Shown: piece after piece, positions 1 to 9,800 of the stretch | Layout: every line of letters starts with the position of its first letter | How positions within the stretch are numbered: the stretch's first letter is position 1 | Assembly (NCBI RefSeq): GCF_038002765.1 | Contig: NZ_JBBODE010000002.1 | Location: 1,550,001 to 1,614,000, forward strand | Direction of reading: 5' to 3' | DNA: 64,000 bases | Source of the DNA: Peribacillus sp. FSL H8-0477 | Lineage (GTDB): Bacteria; Bacillota; Bacilli; Bacillales; DSM-1321 | Translations under genes and position numbers: made by a program | Notes under the pieces: generated by a model | The model's database searches: none | What the model was told of the DNA's origin: nothing | What the model saw: only the letters and a program-made list of their open reading frames with translations

Positions 1-27
1 TTTTTATGCTGATAAAGGAGGAATGTA

Positions 28-951
28 ATGAGGATATTCGATGCTCATTGTGATGTTTTGATGAAACTCTTTTTGGACCGGAATCTACTGTTTACCGATC
101 ATTCGAAGCTGCAAGTGAGTTATCAATCTCTCATTCATTCACCTGGAAGTATTCAATGCTTCGCGGTATATATTCCAGAAGCTGTTCATCCAGATCTACG
201 CTATATGGCTGCGTTAGCTATGATTGATATTTTTTATGAAAAAGTCCTAAACTTGCCGAACGTCAAACATATAAAATCTAAAAATGATATTGACGCAATG
301 AAGGGCGATGAAATTGGAGCTATTCTGACGCTGGAAGGCTGTGATTGTGTCGGAGGGGATTTGCTTAAATTAAGTACACTCATACGTCTTGGCGTATCTT
401 CTGTAGGGCTGACATGGAACTATGGTAATCTAGCGGCTGATGGTGCCCTGGAGAAGCGTAATAGTGGTCTGAGTATATTTGGTGAGCATTTAGTCAGGCT
501 ATTAAACAACAAGTCAATCTGTACGGACGTTTCCCATTTATCGGAGCACTCATTTTGGGATGTTTTAGACCTTGCTGATTATCCAATTGCCTCGCACTCC
601 AATGTATATAAACTTTGTCCACATCCAAGGAATCTACGAGATGATCAAATTAAAGGACTTTTAAAGAAACAAGGAATAATAGGAATCGCATTTTTCCCGG
701 ATTTTTTACGATCATCAGATGGTGCACAGATAAAAGATATTCTGAAACATCTTGATTATATTTGCGGATTAGGAGGGGAGAACCAAGTTGGTTTCGGTTC
801 AGACTTTGACGGAATCGATCGGACTGTTGAAAACCTTGCTTCGTATGAGGGGTACGGCTTATTAATTGAAGAATTAGAGAAACATTATTCAGCGGATTTA
901 ACTAAAAAAATTACCTTTATGAATTTCGCTTCACACTTTCCGGAACGTTAA
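28..951 (+). CDS. Membrane dipeptidase family (peptidase M19)
   Basis: Zinc dipeptidase of 307 aa in the renal dipeptidase (M19) family, which hydrolyses dipeptides, often with D- or dehydro-residues at the C-terminal side. The metal ligands expected for the family are visible: H7 and D9 in DAHCD, E103 in LTLEGCD, H170 in DVSH and H190 in ASHSN. A strong ribosome binding site (aaaggagg) sits 6 nt before the ATG. There is no signal peptide, so it should be cytoplasmic. Bacillaceae often carry this gene just before the 2-oxoacid oxidoreductase genes, as here. The natural substrate cannot be read from the sequence. Confidence 0.9.
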   Translation: MRIFDAHCDVLMKLFLDRNLLFTDHSKLQVSYQSLIHSPGSIQCFAVYIPEAVHPDLRYMAALAMIDIFYEKVLNLPNVKHIKSKNDIDAMKGDEIGAILTLEGCDCVGGDLLKLSTLIRLGVSSVGLTWNYGNLAADGALEKRNSGLSIFGEHLVRLLNNKSICTDVSHLSEHSFWDVLDLADYPIASHSNVYKLCPHPRNLRDDQIKGLLKKQGIIGIAFFPDFLRSSDGAQIKDILKHLDYICGLGGENQVGFGSDFDGIDRTVENLASYEGYGLLIEELEKHYSADLTKKITFMNFASHFPER

Positions 952-972
952 CCTTAAATAAATTAGAAAGAA

Positions 973-1004
973 TAATAAATAACTAATTATTCAGTTATTT
1001 ATTT
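973..1004. terminator. AT-rich hairpin after the dipeptidase gene
   Basis: Perfect 11-bp inverted repeat (aataaataact / agttatttatt) with an 8-nt loop, 22 bp after the dipeptidase stop. The stem is very AT-rich and there is no clean T-tract, so it is a weak terminator candidate. Confidence 0.35.
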
Positions 1005-1050
1005 AATAATGGAAGGAAATGGTTGCTTTTTCGAATGTAAAAAGCTAGAA

Positions 1051-1064
1051 TGAAAACGATTACC
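1051..1064 (+). promoter_or_regulatory. Candidate cre (CcpA) site upstream of korA
   Basis: TGAAAACGATTACC matches the catabolite-responsive element TGWAANCGNTNWCA at 13 of 14 positions (the last base differs). It lies about 100 bp before korA, a position consistent with carbon catabolite control. Motif-only prediction. Confidence 0.35.
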
Positions 1065-1162
1065 GAGGGCTTAAAATAGTGTAATGCAGCCCTATTATTC
1101 TGATAAAAAGTAATTCTAGAACCATGTAGACTAGTAGATATCGTAAAAGGGGTGTAAGGAAT

Positions 1163-2914
1163 ATGATCAATCAACTTTCATGGAAAGTTGGCGGACAGCA
1201 AGGCGAAGGGATTGAAAGTACAGGGGAAATATTCTGTATTGCTTTGAACCGGCTGGGCTATTACCTATATGGTTACCGTCATTTTTCTTCGCGTATCAAA
1301 GGCGGTCATACCAATAATAAAATTAGAGTCAGTACAACCCAGAACCGATCAATTTCAGATGACCTTGATATTCTGATTGCTTTTGATCAGGAAACGATCG
1401 ACGTTAACTACGAAGAACTTCATGACAATGGAATTATCATTGCTGATTCAAAATTCAAACCTGTTCCACCCGATACAAAGGCGGTGCTAGTCAGTATTCC
1501 TTTTACTGAGATTGCAGCAGATTTAGGAACCTCATTGATGAAAAATATGGTGGCTATTGGATCTACATGTGCTGTTCTTGGTATGAATATTGATGTGTTC
1601 AGCGGAGTGGTCAATGAAATATTTGGTCGTAAAGGGGAAGAAATTGTCAAAAAAAATATGGCTGCCATTGAGGCAGGCTATGAACATATGAAAGAAGCGT
1701 TGGCTGGAAACGTTGGAAAGATGATGCTTGAAGAAGCAGACGGCAAGAAGCGAATGTTTATGATAGGTAATGATGCAATAGCTTTAGGAGCCATCGCAGG
1801 AGGCTGTCGATTTATGGCTGCTTATCCTATAACTCCTGCTTCTGAAATTATGGAATATTTGATAAAGAAATTGCCGCCATTAGGCGGTACGGTAATACAA
1901 ACGGAAGATGAAATTGCTGCCGCAACGATGGCTATAGGAGCGAATTATGGTGGTGTAAGAGCAATTACTGCATCAGCAGGACCAGGGTTATCTTTGAAAA
2001 TGGAAGCAATCGGTTTGTCCGGTATAACGGAGACGCCGCTGGTGATTGTTGATACACAGCGTGGTGGTCCTTCGACAGGATTACCAACTAAACAAGAGCA
2101 ATCTGATCTTATGGCGATGATCTATGGAACACATGGAGAAATTCCCAAGATTGTCATGGCTCCGAGTACCGTGGAAGAGGCATTCTATGATACAGCTGAG
2201 GCATTCAATTTAGCTGAAGAGTATCAGTGTCCAGTGATCATTCTCTCTGATTTACAGTTGTCGCTTGGAAAGCAGACTGTTGAGCCTTTGGATTATGGAC
2301 GAGTTGAAATTAGACGCGGTAAACTTCAGCAACAGGGTACACTCCCAGTGCTTGAAGGCAATGAGTATTACAAACGATACGAAGTAACGGAAGATGGTAT
2401 TTCGCCTCGTGTAGTACCAGGTATGTTTAACGGCATTCACCATGTGACCGGTGTCGAACATGATGAATCAGGAAAACCATCTGAGTCAGCGGTCAATCGT
2501 AAGAGTCAGATGGATAAACGGATGCGGAAGATTAAAAAGCTATCTTTTAAAACACCGGTATACAAAAATACCCCTCATTTGGAACCTGATCTGTTAATCG
2601 TCGGTTTTATATCAACAAGGGGCGGAATTGAAGAAGCGATTGGACGGCTTGAGGCTGATGGACTGAAAGTGAATCACGCACATATACGGCTGCTTCACCC
2701 ATTCCCTGCTGATGAAATGTTCCCGCTGGTTCAGTCTGCTATGAAAGTAGTTGTAATTGAAAATAATGCGACAGGTCAGCTTGCTAATATTTTGAAAATG
2801 AATGTTGGGCAAATCAACAAAATCAACAGTATCTTAAAATATGACGGCAACCCGTTTCTGCCGCATGAAATCTATGCACAATGCAAGGAGTTGTTCATTG
2901 ATGGCGACGTTTAA
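1163..2914 (+). CDS. korA: 2-oxoacid:acceptor oxidoreductase, subunit alpha (fused gamma-alpha)
   Basis: 583-aa large subunit of a two-subunit 2-oxoacid:ferredoxin oxidoreductase, which converts a 2-oxoacid (2-oxoglutarate or pyruvate type) and CoA to acyl-CoA, CO2 and reduced ferredoxin. The N-terminal ~180 residues form the gamma-type domain (GGQQGEGIES near the start). Residues ~195-580 form the pyrimidine-binding alpha domain (MAAYPITPASEIMEYL, then TEDEIAA and SAGPGLSLKMEAIG). The start is the ATG at 1163 behind ggggtgtaagga. It overlaps korB by 14 nt, so translation is coupled. A candidate cre site lies upstream. In B. subtilis relatives a homologous pair sits in this same neighbourhood. 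Substrate assignment is by family only. Confidence 0.9.
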   Translation: MINQLSWKVGGQQGEGIESTGEIFCIALNRLGYYLYGYRHFSSRIKGGHTNNKIRVSTTQNRSISDDLDILIAFDQETIDVNYEELHDNGIIIADSKFKPVPPDTKAVLVSIPFTEIAADLGTSLMKNMVAIGSTCAVLGMNIDVFSGVVNEIFGRKGEEIVKKNMAAIEAGYEHMKEALAGNVGKMMLEEADGKKRMFMIGNDAIALGAIAGGCRFMAAYPITPASEIMEYLIKKLPPLGGTVIQTEDEIAAATMAIGANYGGVRAITASAGPGLSLKMEAIGLSGITETPLVIVDTQRGGPSTGLPTKQEQSDLMAMIYGTHGEIPKIVMAPSTVEEAFYDTAEAFNLAEEYQCPVIILSDLQLSLGKQTVEPLDYGRVEIRRGKLQQQGTLPVLEGNEYYKRYEVTEDGISPRVVPGMFNGIHHVTGVEHDESGKPSESAVNRKSQMDKRMRKIKKLSFKTPVYKNTPHLEPDLLIVGFISTRGGIEEAIGRLEADGLKVNHAHIRLLHPFPADEMFPLVQSAMKVVVIENNATGQLANILKMNVGQINKINSILKYDGNPFLPHEIYAQCKELFIDGDV

Positions 2915-3767
2915 AGAATTTCGTAACAATGTGAAGCCTAACTGGTGTCCAGGATGCGGAGATTTCTCTGTTCAAGCTGCCATTCAAAGAGCTGCAGCTA
3001 ATGTAGGCCTTGTACCCGATGAATTAGCGATTGTCTCCGGAATCGGCTGTTCTGGACGTATTTCCGGGTATATTAAATCATATGGCTTCCACGGCATTCA
3101 TGGACGCTGCCTGCCTATCGCGCAGGGTGTTAAAATGGCTAATCGAGAACTGACCGTCATTGCATCAGGAGGGGACGGCGACGGATTTGCTATTGGTATG
3201 GGGCATACCATTCATTCAATTCGACGGAATATTGATATCACGTATATTGTGATGGATAATCAAATCTATGGGCTAACAAAGGGACAGACATCTCCACGTT
3301 CAGCAGCCGGCTTTAAAACAAAATCAACACCGAAAGGGTCAATCGAACAAGCCGTTTCTCCAATGGAATTAGCATTATCCGCAGGAGCAACTTTTGTTGC
3401 ACAAAGTTTTTCTACTGATTTGAAAGATTTGACAGCTATTATTGAAGCGGGCATTCGGCATAAGGGTTTTTCCCTCATCAATGTATTCAGTCCGTGTGTA
3501 ACCTATAATAAAATTAATACGTACGAGTGGTTTAAAGAAAACCTGACCAAACTGAGCACAATCGATCAGTATGATCCTTCCGATAAACAACAAGCGATGC
3601 AAACCATTATGGAACACGATGGTCTTGTCACGGGTATCATTTATCAAGATACAGATCGTCAATCCTATCAAGAATTAATTCCTGGATTTAAAGAGGAAGG
3701 ATTGAGCAAAGCTGACCTCAATTTTAGTCAGGAAGCGTTTGATCAAATGGCAGGGGAATTTATGTAA
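2901..3767 (+). CDS. korB: 2-oxoacid:acceptor oxidoreductase, subunit beta
   Basis: 288-aa thiamine-diphosphate and [4Fe-4S] subunit, partner of the upstream alpha subunit. The start chosen is the ATG at 2901, with aaggag 10 nt upstream and the typical N-terminus MATFKEFRNNVKPNWCPGCGD; a longer frame from 2841 lies inside korA and is not credible. The cluster cysteines are visible in WCPGCGDFS, GIGCSGR and FSPCVTYN. The TPP site is GGDGDGFAIGMGH, followed by MDNQIYGLTKGQTSPRS. A strong terminator follows within 20 bp, so korAB is a closed two-gene unit. Confidence 0.92.
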   Translation: MATFKEFRNNVKPNWCPGCGDFSVQAAIQRAAANVGLVPDELAIVSGIGCSGRISGYIKSYGFHGIHGRCLPIAQGVKMANRELTVIASGGDGDGFAIGMGHTIHSIRRNIDITYIVMDNQIYGLTKGQTSPRSAAGFKTKSTPKGSIEQAVSPMELALSAGATFVAQSFSTDLKDLTAIIEAGIRHKGFSLINVFSPCVTYNKINTYEWFKENLTKLSTIDQYDPSDKQQAMQTIMEHDGLVTGIIYQDTDRQSYQELIPGFKEEGLSKADLNFSQEAFDQMAGEFM

Positions 3768-3770
3768 GGA

Positions 3771-3818
3771 TGAAACGGACAAGGAGATAAGCCGCCTTGT
3801 CCGTTTCACTTTATTTTC
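3771..3818 (+). terminator. Rho-independent terminator of korAB
   Basis: Perfect 14-bp stem (tgaaacggacaagg / ccttgtccgtttca) with a 10-nt loop, followed by a T-rich tail. It begins 4 bp after the korB stop codon. Confidence 0.85.
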
Positions 3819-3829
3819 TTGAATATAAA

Positions 3830-3859
3830 AGCTAAATGGAGGGGGACTTCAGTTTAGCT
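3830..3859 (-). terminator. Possible weak terminator of the Asn-rich gene
   Basis: Inverted repeat agctaaa / tttagct with a 16-nt loop. Read on the minus strand, it is followed by tttatatt, just downstream of the Asn-rich ORF. Short stem, so low confidence. Confidence 0.35.
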
Positions 3860-3876
3860 GTTTGATGTCTTTATGA

Positions 3877-4164
<288 letters not shown>

Positions 4165-4195
4165 GAAAAACACTCCTTTTTGATTGACTACAAGA

Positions 4196-4222
4196 TAGAG
4201 TATTCAAAGATGGACAAGGTGT
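4196..4222 (-). promoter_or_regulatory. Sigma-K-like promoter of the Asn-rich gene
   Basis: On the minus strand: -35 AC, 16 nt, then AATACTCTA against the sigma-K consensus AC-N16/17-CATANNNTA (one mismatch). It ends about 32 nt before the start codon. Motif-only evidence. Confidence 0.45.
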
Positions 4223-4376
4223 ACAAGATATCTATCATTATATTGAAAAATTGTGCGCGCATTTTACACTCCTTATTGTATTTCTCAATCGGACAGTCAT
4301 GTTTATCGATGTTTTTTCATATTGATAAAACAGCTGATTAACACTGATTAAGTGGGTAGGATTAGGGAGAGTGTCC

Positions 4377-5429
4377 ATGGTGAATGGGAAAATGCAAGCC
4401 ATTATAAAACATCAATATGGCTATGGTGCTGAATTACAAATGATCGATATTCCGGATTATACGGATGATGAGGTTTTAATAAGAGTAAACGCAGCTTCTA
4501 TCTGCGGCACTGATGTTCATATTTATACTTGGGATGAATGGTCACAGAATCGAGTACATCCACCCTTTATATTTGGTCACGAATTTTCTGGTGAAGTGGT
4601 CGGTCTCGGTGCCAAAGTAACTTCTCTCAAGAAAGGTGACTTTGTATCTGCAGAAACACATTTAGTCTGTGGATTTTGTCAGCAGTGTTTGGCAGGTCTT
4701 TATCATATATGTAAAAATACCAAAATTATTGGGGTAGATACTCATGGTTGCTTTGCTGAATATATTGTTTTACCAGCAAAAAATGTCTGGAGAAATCCAA
4801 AAGATATGCCCGCGGAGGTTGCTTCCATTCAGGAACCGATGGGGAATGCCGTTCATACCGTTCTTTCTGGGGAGGTTGTAGGAAAAATAGTTGCGATTAT
4901 AGGCTGCGGGCCAATTGGGATGATGGCGGCAGGTGTCGCTAAGGCCGCAGGGGCAGCGGAAGTTATTGCTCTTGACATAAACGAGTACAGACTGAATCTC
5001 GCAAAGAGAATGGGAGCAACACGTACGATTAATTCGGCAAAAGAAGATCCGCTGCAGGTTATCGATCGAGTAACATCAGGCAATGGAGTAGACGTGGTTT
5101 GTGAAATGAGCGGGAACCCTGCAGCGATAAATCAAGGTCTTAAAATGGTTACTAACGGCGGGAGGGTATCTATTTTAAGTCTGCCGACACGCCCAGTTGA
5201 AATTGATATTACAGAAGACATCGTTTTTAAAGGGATCACGATTCAAGGGATAACAGGACGGAGAATGTTTCAAACCTGGCAGCAAGTTTCACGTTTGCTT
5301 ACAACAAGACAGGTCGATGTATTACCCATCATAACGCACTCATTTCCGCTGAGGGAATTTGAGAGAGGCTTTGATCTCATGATAGAAGGCAAATGCGGTA
5401 AGGTAATCCTTCATCCGCAGCATGGATAA
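4377..5429 (+). CDS. tdh: L-threonine 3-dehydrogenase
   Basis: 350-aa medium-chain zinc alcohol dehydrogenase that oxidises L-threonine to 2-amino-3-ketobutyrate with NAD+. Catalytic zinc residues: C43 in SICGTDVH and H68-E69 in FGHEFSG. The structural zinc uses four cysteines at C98, C101, C104 and C112 (VCGFCQQC...HIC). A Rossmann motif follows at GCGPIGMMAAGVAKAAGA. The start is the ATG at 4377, with agggag 7 nt upstream; GTG 4371 is in frame but too near the ribosome site. kbl follows after 25 bp, which supports threonine rather than another polyol or alcohol as substrate. Confidence 0.93.
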   Translation: MVNGKMQAIIKHQYGYGAELQMIDIPDYTDDEVLIRVNAASICGTDVHIYTWDEWSQNRVHPPFIFGHEFSGEVVGLGAKVTSLKKGDFVSAETHLVCGFCQQCLAGLYHICKNTKIIGVDTHGCFAEYIVLPAKNVWRNPKDMPAEVASIQEPMGNAVHTVLSGEVVGKIVAIIGCGPIGMMAAGVAKAAGAAEVIALDINEYRLNLAKRMGATRTINSAKEDPLQVIDRVTSGNGVDVVCEMSGNPAAINQGLKMVTNGGRVSILSLPTRPVEIDITEDIVFKGITIQGITGRRMFQTWQQVSRLLTTRQVDVLPIITHSFPLREFERGFDLMIEGKCGKVILHPQHG

Positions 5430-5454
5430 ATGAATAAATGAGCGGGGGGATGAT

Positions 5455-6633
5455 ATGCAAGGCTTCAACGATTTACAGGAAGAATTAGATAGGATGAGGA
5501 AAGAGGGAACATTTCGCCAATTAGTTACCCTTCAGTCCGAACAAGGGGCAAGGGTAGTGATCAACGGGAGGGAAGTCATCCAGCTTTCATCTAATAATTA
5601 TCTAGGTTTAACCAATCACCCCCGTTTGAAACAGGCCGCCATAAAGGCCATTGAAAAGTATGGAGCAGGAACAGGTTCTGTACGAACAATTGCCGGGACG
5701 CTCACTATGCATCAGGAGCTAGAAAAGAAACTAGCTGCCTATAAGCATACGGAGGCATCTCTTGTCTTTCAATCGGGTTTTACAACGAATCAAGGTGTAC
5801 TTTCAGCGGTATTAAGTGAGGACGACGTAGTCATCTCTGATGAATTAAATCATGCGTCCATTATTGATGGCATCCGCCTAACGAAAGCTGCACGATCGGT
5901 CTATAAACATATGGATATGCTTTCTTTAGAAAGTGCCTTGGCTGATACCCAAAATTACCGTAAACGCTTAATTGTTACAGATGGTGTTTTTTCAATGGAT
6001 GGTACGATTGCACCGCTGCCGAAGATTGTAAAACTTGCCGAGAAATATGATGCACTAATTATGGTAGATGATGCTCATGCATCAGGTGTCTTGGGTGAAA
6101 ATGGCCGTGGAACCGTCAATCATTTTGGACTGGATGGAAAGGTAGACATACAGGTAGGAACTTTAAGTAAAGCGATGGGGGTTTTAGGTGGATATGTCGC
6201 CGGACCGCAGGTTTTAATTGACTATATCATTCATAAGGGACGTCCATTTCTATTCAGTACTTCTCACCCTCCCGCTGTAACAATGGCCTGTATGGAGGCA
6301 GTCAATGTGTTAATTGAAGAGCCGAAACGAATCGAAAAACTCTGGACGAATAGTGAATTCTTCAAACAGGGGCTGCGGAGTTTGGGGTTTGATACGGGTA
6401 AAAGTGAAACGCCGATTACGCCGGTTATGATTGGAGATGAAGCACTGACCTTAAAATTAGCGGATAAACTGCTGGAAAATGGCGTTTTCGCTCAGGGGAT
6501 CGTTTTCCCCACGGTTGCGAAAGGGCAGGCAAGGATCAGGACGATTGTGACATCCCAGCACAGCAAAGCAGACTTAGAGCAGGCATTGCGGGCATTTGAG
6601 AAAGCAGGAATGGAGCTGAGTATTATTCGTTAA
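5455..6633 (+). CDS. kbl: 2-amino-3-ketobutyrate CoA ligase (glycine C-acetyltransferase)
   Basis: 392-aa PLP enzyme of the alpha-oxoamine synthase family. It cleaves 2-amino-3-ketobutyrate with CoA to glycine and acetyl-CoA, the second step after Tdh. The PLP lysine is K239 in GTLSKAMG, and the cofactor-binding DDAH motif is at 205-208 ([11 protein letters not shown]). Length and features are normal for the family. A poly-G Shine-Dalgarno (gcgggggg) precedes the ATG. A terminator ends the tdh-kbl unit 12 bp downstream. Confidence 0.94.
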   Translation: MQGFNDLQEELDRMRKEGTFRQLVTLQSEQGARVVINGREVIQLSSNNYLGLTNHPRLKQAAIKAIEKYGAGTGSVRTIAGTLTMHQELEKKLAAYKHTEASLVFQSGFTTNQGVLSAVLSEDDVVISDELNHASIIDGIRLTKAARSVYKHMDMLSLESALADTQNYRKRLIVTDGVFSMDGTIAPLPKIVKLAEKYDALIMVDDAHASGVLGENGRGTVNHFGLDGKVDIQVGTLSKAMGVLGGYVAGPQVLIDYIIHKGRPFLFSTSHPPAVTMACMEAVNVLIEEPKRIEKLWTNSEFFKQGLRSLGFDTGKSETPITPVMIGDEALTLKLADKLLENGVFAQGIVFPTVAKGQARIRTIVTSQHSKADLEQALRAFEKAGMELSIIR

Positions 6634-6644
6634 TGTAAGCTTTT

Positions 6645-6675
6645 AAACGAGGGAGCAGACCTCGTTTATTTTTTT
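6645..6675 (+). terminator. Terminator of tdh-kbl
   Basis: 8-bp stem aaacgagg / cctcgttt with a 7-nt loop, followed by attttttt. Confidence 0.85.
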
Positions 6676-6815
6676 GTATTTAAATTATGGATAGATATTG
6701 AAGATATGGATAAATGATTGTTTGAAACCTATAAATGGTTTAAAATGATAAGTTGTAAGTCAAAAATAGTAAAAAAGCTACAGTTTTATAGGGAATGAGA
6801 AAGAGGGGGATATTC

Positions 6816-8363
6816 TTGAACGAAAAACAGCGTCTAGAATCACAGCAAGTGCATGCTGAACAACCCACGGACAAAATATCCGAAAAGGACTACAGCAGCT
6901 ACTTTCAGACTGTATACGTCCCTCCATCTTTGAGGGATGCAAAAAAGCGCGGCAAAGAAGAAGTTAAATATGAAAAAGATTTTACCATCGCCGAGAAATT
7001 CCGCGATATGGGTAAAGGACGTAAATTTTTCATTCGTACATATGGCTGCCAAATGAATGAACACGATACAGAAGTTATGGCTGGGATTTTTATCGCACTT
7101 GGCTATGAAGCTACGAATACAGTCGATGATGCAAATGTTATTCTTCTAAACACTTGTGCGATTCGAGAGAACGCTGAAAATAAGGTATTTGGCGAGCTTG
7201 GCCATTTGAAAACACTAAAAACAGAAAGACCGGATTTATTATTAGGTGTTTGTGGATGTATGTCTCAGGAAGAATCAGTCGTTAATCGTATACTTGCCAA
7301 GCATTCATTCGTTGATATGATTTTCGGTACGCATAATATCCATCGTCTGCCGCAAATTCTTAATGAAGCCTACCTTTCAAAGGAAATGGTCATTGAGGTT
7401 TGGTCCAAAGAAGGCGATGTGATCGAGAATCTTCCTAAGGTTCGAAAGGGCAAAACGAAAGCATGGGTTAATATCATGTATGGCTGCGACAAGTTTTGCA
7501 CCTACTGTATTGTCCCGTACACACGGGGGAAAGAAAGAAGCCGCCGCCCAGAAGAAATCATTCAAGAAGTGCGCCAGTTGGCATCACAGGGCTATAAAGA
7601 AATTACATTGCTTGGACAAAATGTGAATGCGTATGGGAAAGATTTCACAGACAGCAGTTATGGTCTCGGTGATTTAATGGATGAAATGCGTAAGATTGAT
7701 ATTCCAAGAGTCCGTTTTACCACGAGCCACCCAAGAGACTTTGATGATCACTTGATTGAAGTTCTCGCAAAAGGCGGAAACCTTGTCGATCATATCCATC
7801 TTCCTGTACAATCAGGAAGCACAGACATTTTAAAAATCATGGCTCGTAAGTATTCACGTGAGCAGTATTTAGAACTTGTTGCAAAAATAAAAGAGGCAAT
7901 TCCCAATGTTTCATTGACGACTGATATTATTGTCGGCTATCCTAATGAAACGGAAGAACAATTTGAGGAAACGATGTCTCTATTCCGTGAAGTAGGATTT
8001 GACGCCGCTTATACATTCATTTATTCACCACGAGAAGGCACACCGGCTGCTAAAATGGTAGATAACGTCCCAATGGAAGTGAAAAAAGAGCGTTTGCAGC
8101 GGCTTAATGCTTTGGTGAATGAAACATCTGCTCAAAAAATGGATGCGTATATGGGACAGATTGTCGAAGTGTTAGTAGAAGGTGAAAGTAAGAAGAATCC
8201 GGATGTTTTGGCCGGATATACATCAAAAAATAAACTGGTAAACTTCATTGGACCTAAATCCGCTATTGGCCAGCTTGTTTCTGTGAAAATTACAGGTACA
8301 AAAACATGGTCATTAAATGGAAATATGGTCGAAGAAGCTGCCGCAATAAGGATGGAAAGCTAA
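6816..8363 (+). CDS. miaB: tRNA-2-methylthio-N6-dimethylallyladenosine synthase
   Basis: 515-aa radical SAM methylthiotransferase that converts i6A37 to ms2i6A37 in tRNAs reading UNN codons. It has an N-terminal UPF0004 cluster domain ([28 protein letters not shown]), a radical SAM core with CDKFCTYC near residue 225, and a C-terminal TRAM domain. The start is TTG 6816, giving MNEKQRLES, with agaggggg 6 nt upstream; an in-frame ATG at 6795 lacks a ribosome site and would add residues absent from B. subtilis YmcB. The substrate-making enzyme miaA lies at 36.7 kb. Confidence 0.93.
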   Translation: MNEKQRLESQQVHAEQPTDKISEKDYSSYFQTVYVPPSLRDAKKRGKEEVKYEKDFTIAEKFRDMGKGRKFFIRTYGCQMNEHDTEVMAGIFIALGYEATNTVDDANVILLNTCAIRENAENKVFGELGHLKTLKTERPDLLLGVCGCMSQEESVVNRILAKHSFVDMIFGTHNIHRLPQILNEAYLSKEMVIEVWSKEGDVIENLPKVRKGKTKAWVNIMYGCDKFCTYCIVPYTRGKERSRRPEEIIQEVRQLASQGYKEITLLGQNVNAYGKDFTDSSYGLGDLMDEMRKIDIPRVRFTTSHPRDFDDHLIEVLAKGGNLVDHIHLPVQSGSTDILKIMARKYSREQYLELVAKIKEAIPNVSLTTDIIVGYPNETEEQFEETMSLFREVGFDAAYTFIYSPREGTPAAKMVDNVPMEVKKERLQRLNALVNETSAQKMDAYMGQIVEVLVEGESKKNPDVLAGYTSKNKLVNFIGPKSAIGQLVSVKITGTKTWSLNGNMVEEAAAIRMES

Positions 8364-8791
8364 TGGCAACTTATACAAAAGAAGATATTATTGAACGAGC
8401 AGCAGAGCTGGCAAAAATGATTGCAAGTACGGAAGAAGTCGATTTCTTCAAGCGTGCTGAAGCACAGATAAATGATAATCAAAAAGTGCGCGAAATGATT
8501 GCTAGCATCAAGAGCTTGCAAAAACAAGCCGTGAATTTCCAGCATTACGGAAAAGAAAAAGCATATAACCAAGTACAAGCAAAAATTGATGCCTTGCAAA
8601 AAGAAATTGATGAACTGCCAATCGTAGAAGAGTTTAAGCAATCTCAAGTCGATGTAAATGATCTTCTGCAGATGGTTTCATCGCAGATTTCTAATACAGT
8701 AACGGATCTAATTATTGAAGCGACAGAAGGTGACCTTTTGAGTGGGGAAACCGGTTCAAAGGTACGTGCTGGCGGGAATAGCTGTTCATAA
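8363..8791 (+). CDS. ymcA: YmcA/RicA, Y-complex (RNase Y specificity) protein
   Basis: 142-aa helical protein of the YlbF/YmcA family. In B. subtilis YmcA works with YlbF and YaaT as the Ric or Y-complex, which binds Fe-S clusters, guides RNase Y processing of operon mRNAs (including glnRA) and is needed for competence, biofilm formation and sporulation. The match is strong along the length (TEEVDFFKRAEAQIN, LQKQAVN, GDLLSGETGSKV), including the penultimate cysteine. The ATG overlaps the miaB stop by one base (TAATG), so translation is coupled. Confidence 0.92.
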   Translation: MATYTKEDIIERAAELAKMIASTEEVDFFKRAEAQINDNQKVREMIASIKSLQKQAVNFQHYGKEKAYNQVQAKIDALQKEIDELPIVEEFKQSQVDVNDLLQMVSSQISNTVTDLIIEATEGDLLSGETGSKVRAGGNSCS

Positions 8792-8807
8792 TAGAAACTT
8801 AAAAAGT

Positions 8808-8837
8808 AACCCTTCCGTCAAACGAAGGGTTTTTTCT
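8808..8837 (+). terminator. Terminator of miaB-ymcA
   Basis: 8-bp stem aacccttc / gaagggtt with an 8-nt loop, followed by ttttct. Confidence 0.85.
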
Positions 8838-8928
8838 TGTTTAGCCTAAAGGAGGTAAATACCAAAAAATCCGTCTATTTTTTACCCTAAAAAGCTTTCA
8901 ATCTAACAAATACCTCCTCAGTCTTGGC

Positions 8929-8956
8929 ACATTACCTAGAATCGGGGCATAAAATA
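8929..8956 (+). promoter_or_regulatory. Distal sigma-K-type promoter of cotE
   Basis: AC at 8929-8930, 17 nt, then CATAAAATA at 8948-8956: a perfect match to AC-N17-CATANNNTA. In B. subtilis cotE has both a sigma-E and a sigma-K promoter, and the two sigma factors share -10 sequences, so sigma-E use of this site is also possible. Confidence 0.6.
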
Positions 8957-9006
8957 ACGTATGTTTCAAGATTTGGGATTCAGTTTCTAGTCTGAAAAAT
9001 TGTGGC

Positions 9007-9034
9007 ACATTAGACTTTTAACCCGCATAGGATG
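9007..9034 (+). promoter_or_regulatory. Proximal sigma-K/E-like promoter of cotE
   Basis: AC at 9007-9008, 17 nt, then CATAGGATG at 9026-9034, one mismatch from CATANNNTA. The block ggcacatta is repeated at both cotE promoters, 78 bp apart, suggesting tandem sporulation promoters. Its start point would be about 25 bp from the ATG. Confidence 0.45.
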
Positions 9035-9065
9035 AATGGAAACTGTATGAGGAGGGTTCGCTAGT

Positions 9066-9602
9066 ATGTCAGATTATAGAGAGATAATAACTAAAGCGGT
9101 GGTGGCAAAGGGACGTAAATTTACAAAGTCTTCACACACCATTAGCCCAGCTCATCATCCGTCAAGCATTCTTGGGTGTTGGATTATCAACCATAGATAT
9201 GAAGCGATTAAGGTTGGTAAGAAAGTGGAAATCCGCGGCAGCTACGAAATCAATGTTTGGTATTCGCATAATCATAATACAAAAACAGAAGTCGTAACTG
9301 AAAAGGTACAATATACTGATGTTTTATCGTTAAAGTACCGTGACCCGGATTGTCATGAAGATCAAGAAGTTATAGCGAAAGCGGTCCAACAGCCAAACTG
9401 TATTGAAGCATCTATTTCTCCTGATGGGAAAAAGATTGTCGTTCAAGTAGAGCGGGAATTCTTTGTAGAGGTGATTGGCGAAACGAAAGTATGTGTCGCC
9501 GTTAGTCCTGATGGATGCAGTGATGATGATTGGGGCTATGACCCAGATGACGATTTTGAAGATCTGGATCCTGACTTCCTTGTTGAATTTGAGGACGAAT
9601 AA
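9066..9602 (+). CDS. cotE: Outer spore coat morphogenetic protein CotE
   Basis: 178-aa coat morphogenetic protein, expected to form the ring around the forespore on which outer-coat (and in exosporium-bearing species, exosporium) layers assemble. The family N-terminus ([16 protein letters not shown]) and the typical acidic C-terminal tail ([19 protein letters not shown]) are present, and the length matches B. subtilis CotE. A ggagggt ribosome site precedes the ATG at 9066. Two tandem mother-cell-type promoters lie upstream, and a terminator (9677-9710) follows. Confidence 0.95.
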   Translation: MSDYREIITKAVVAKGRKFTKSSHTISPAHHPSSILGCWIINHRYEAIKVGKKVEIRGSYEINVWYSHNHNTKTEVVTEKVQYTDVLSLKYRDPDCHEDQEVIAKAVQQPNCIEASISPDGKKIVVQVEREFFVEVIGETKVCVAVSPDGCSDDDWGYDPDDDFEDLDPDFLVEFEDE

Positions 9603-9616
9603 GGAGCTATCTTGAA

Positions 9617-9685
9617 ATGGCTAGGTATCAGCCGGCAGAATCACACTGGAGAAGACAGAATTCATTAATTATAGATACCGGATGA
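9617..9685 (+). CDS. Possible 22-aa peptide after cotE
   Basis: Small ORF beginning 14 bp after cotE (MARYQPAESHW...), with a perfect aaggag overlapping the cotE stop and a 10-nt spacer. It ends inside the first arm of the cotE terminator. Such placement would co-express it with cotE in the mother cell. There is no homology I recognise and no further evidence of translation. Confidence 0.25.
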   Translation: MARYQPAESHWRRQNSLIIDTG

Positions 9686-9710
9686 ATTTTTTTCATCCGG
9701 TCTTATTGTC
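9677..9710 (+). terminator. Terminator of cotE
   Basis: 9-bp stem accggatga / tcatccggt with a 7-nt T-rich loop, followed by cttattgtcttt. Confidence 0.75.
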
Positions 9711-9800
9711 TTTATTGGCAAAGGTTCCAAAATGTTTTTTTACATATGTCTGTAATTTCTGAAGCAACCTGCATTTCATAGAAAACTCGCTTTTTTCTTA

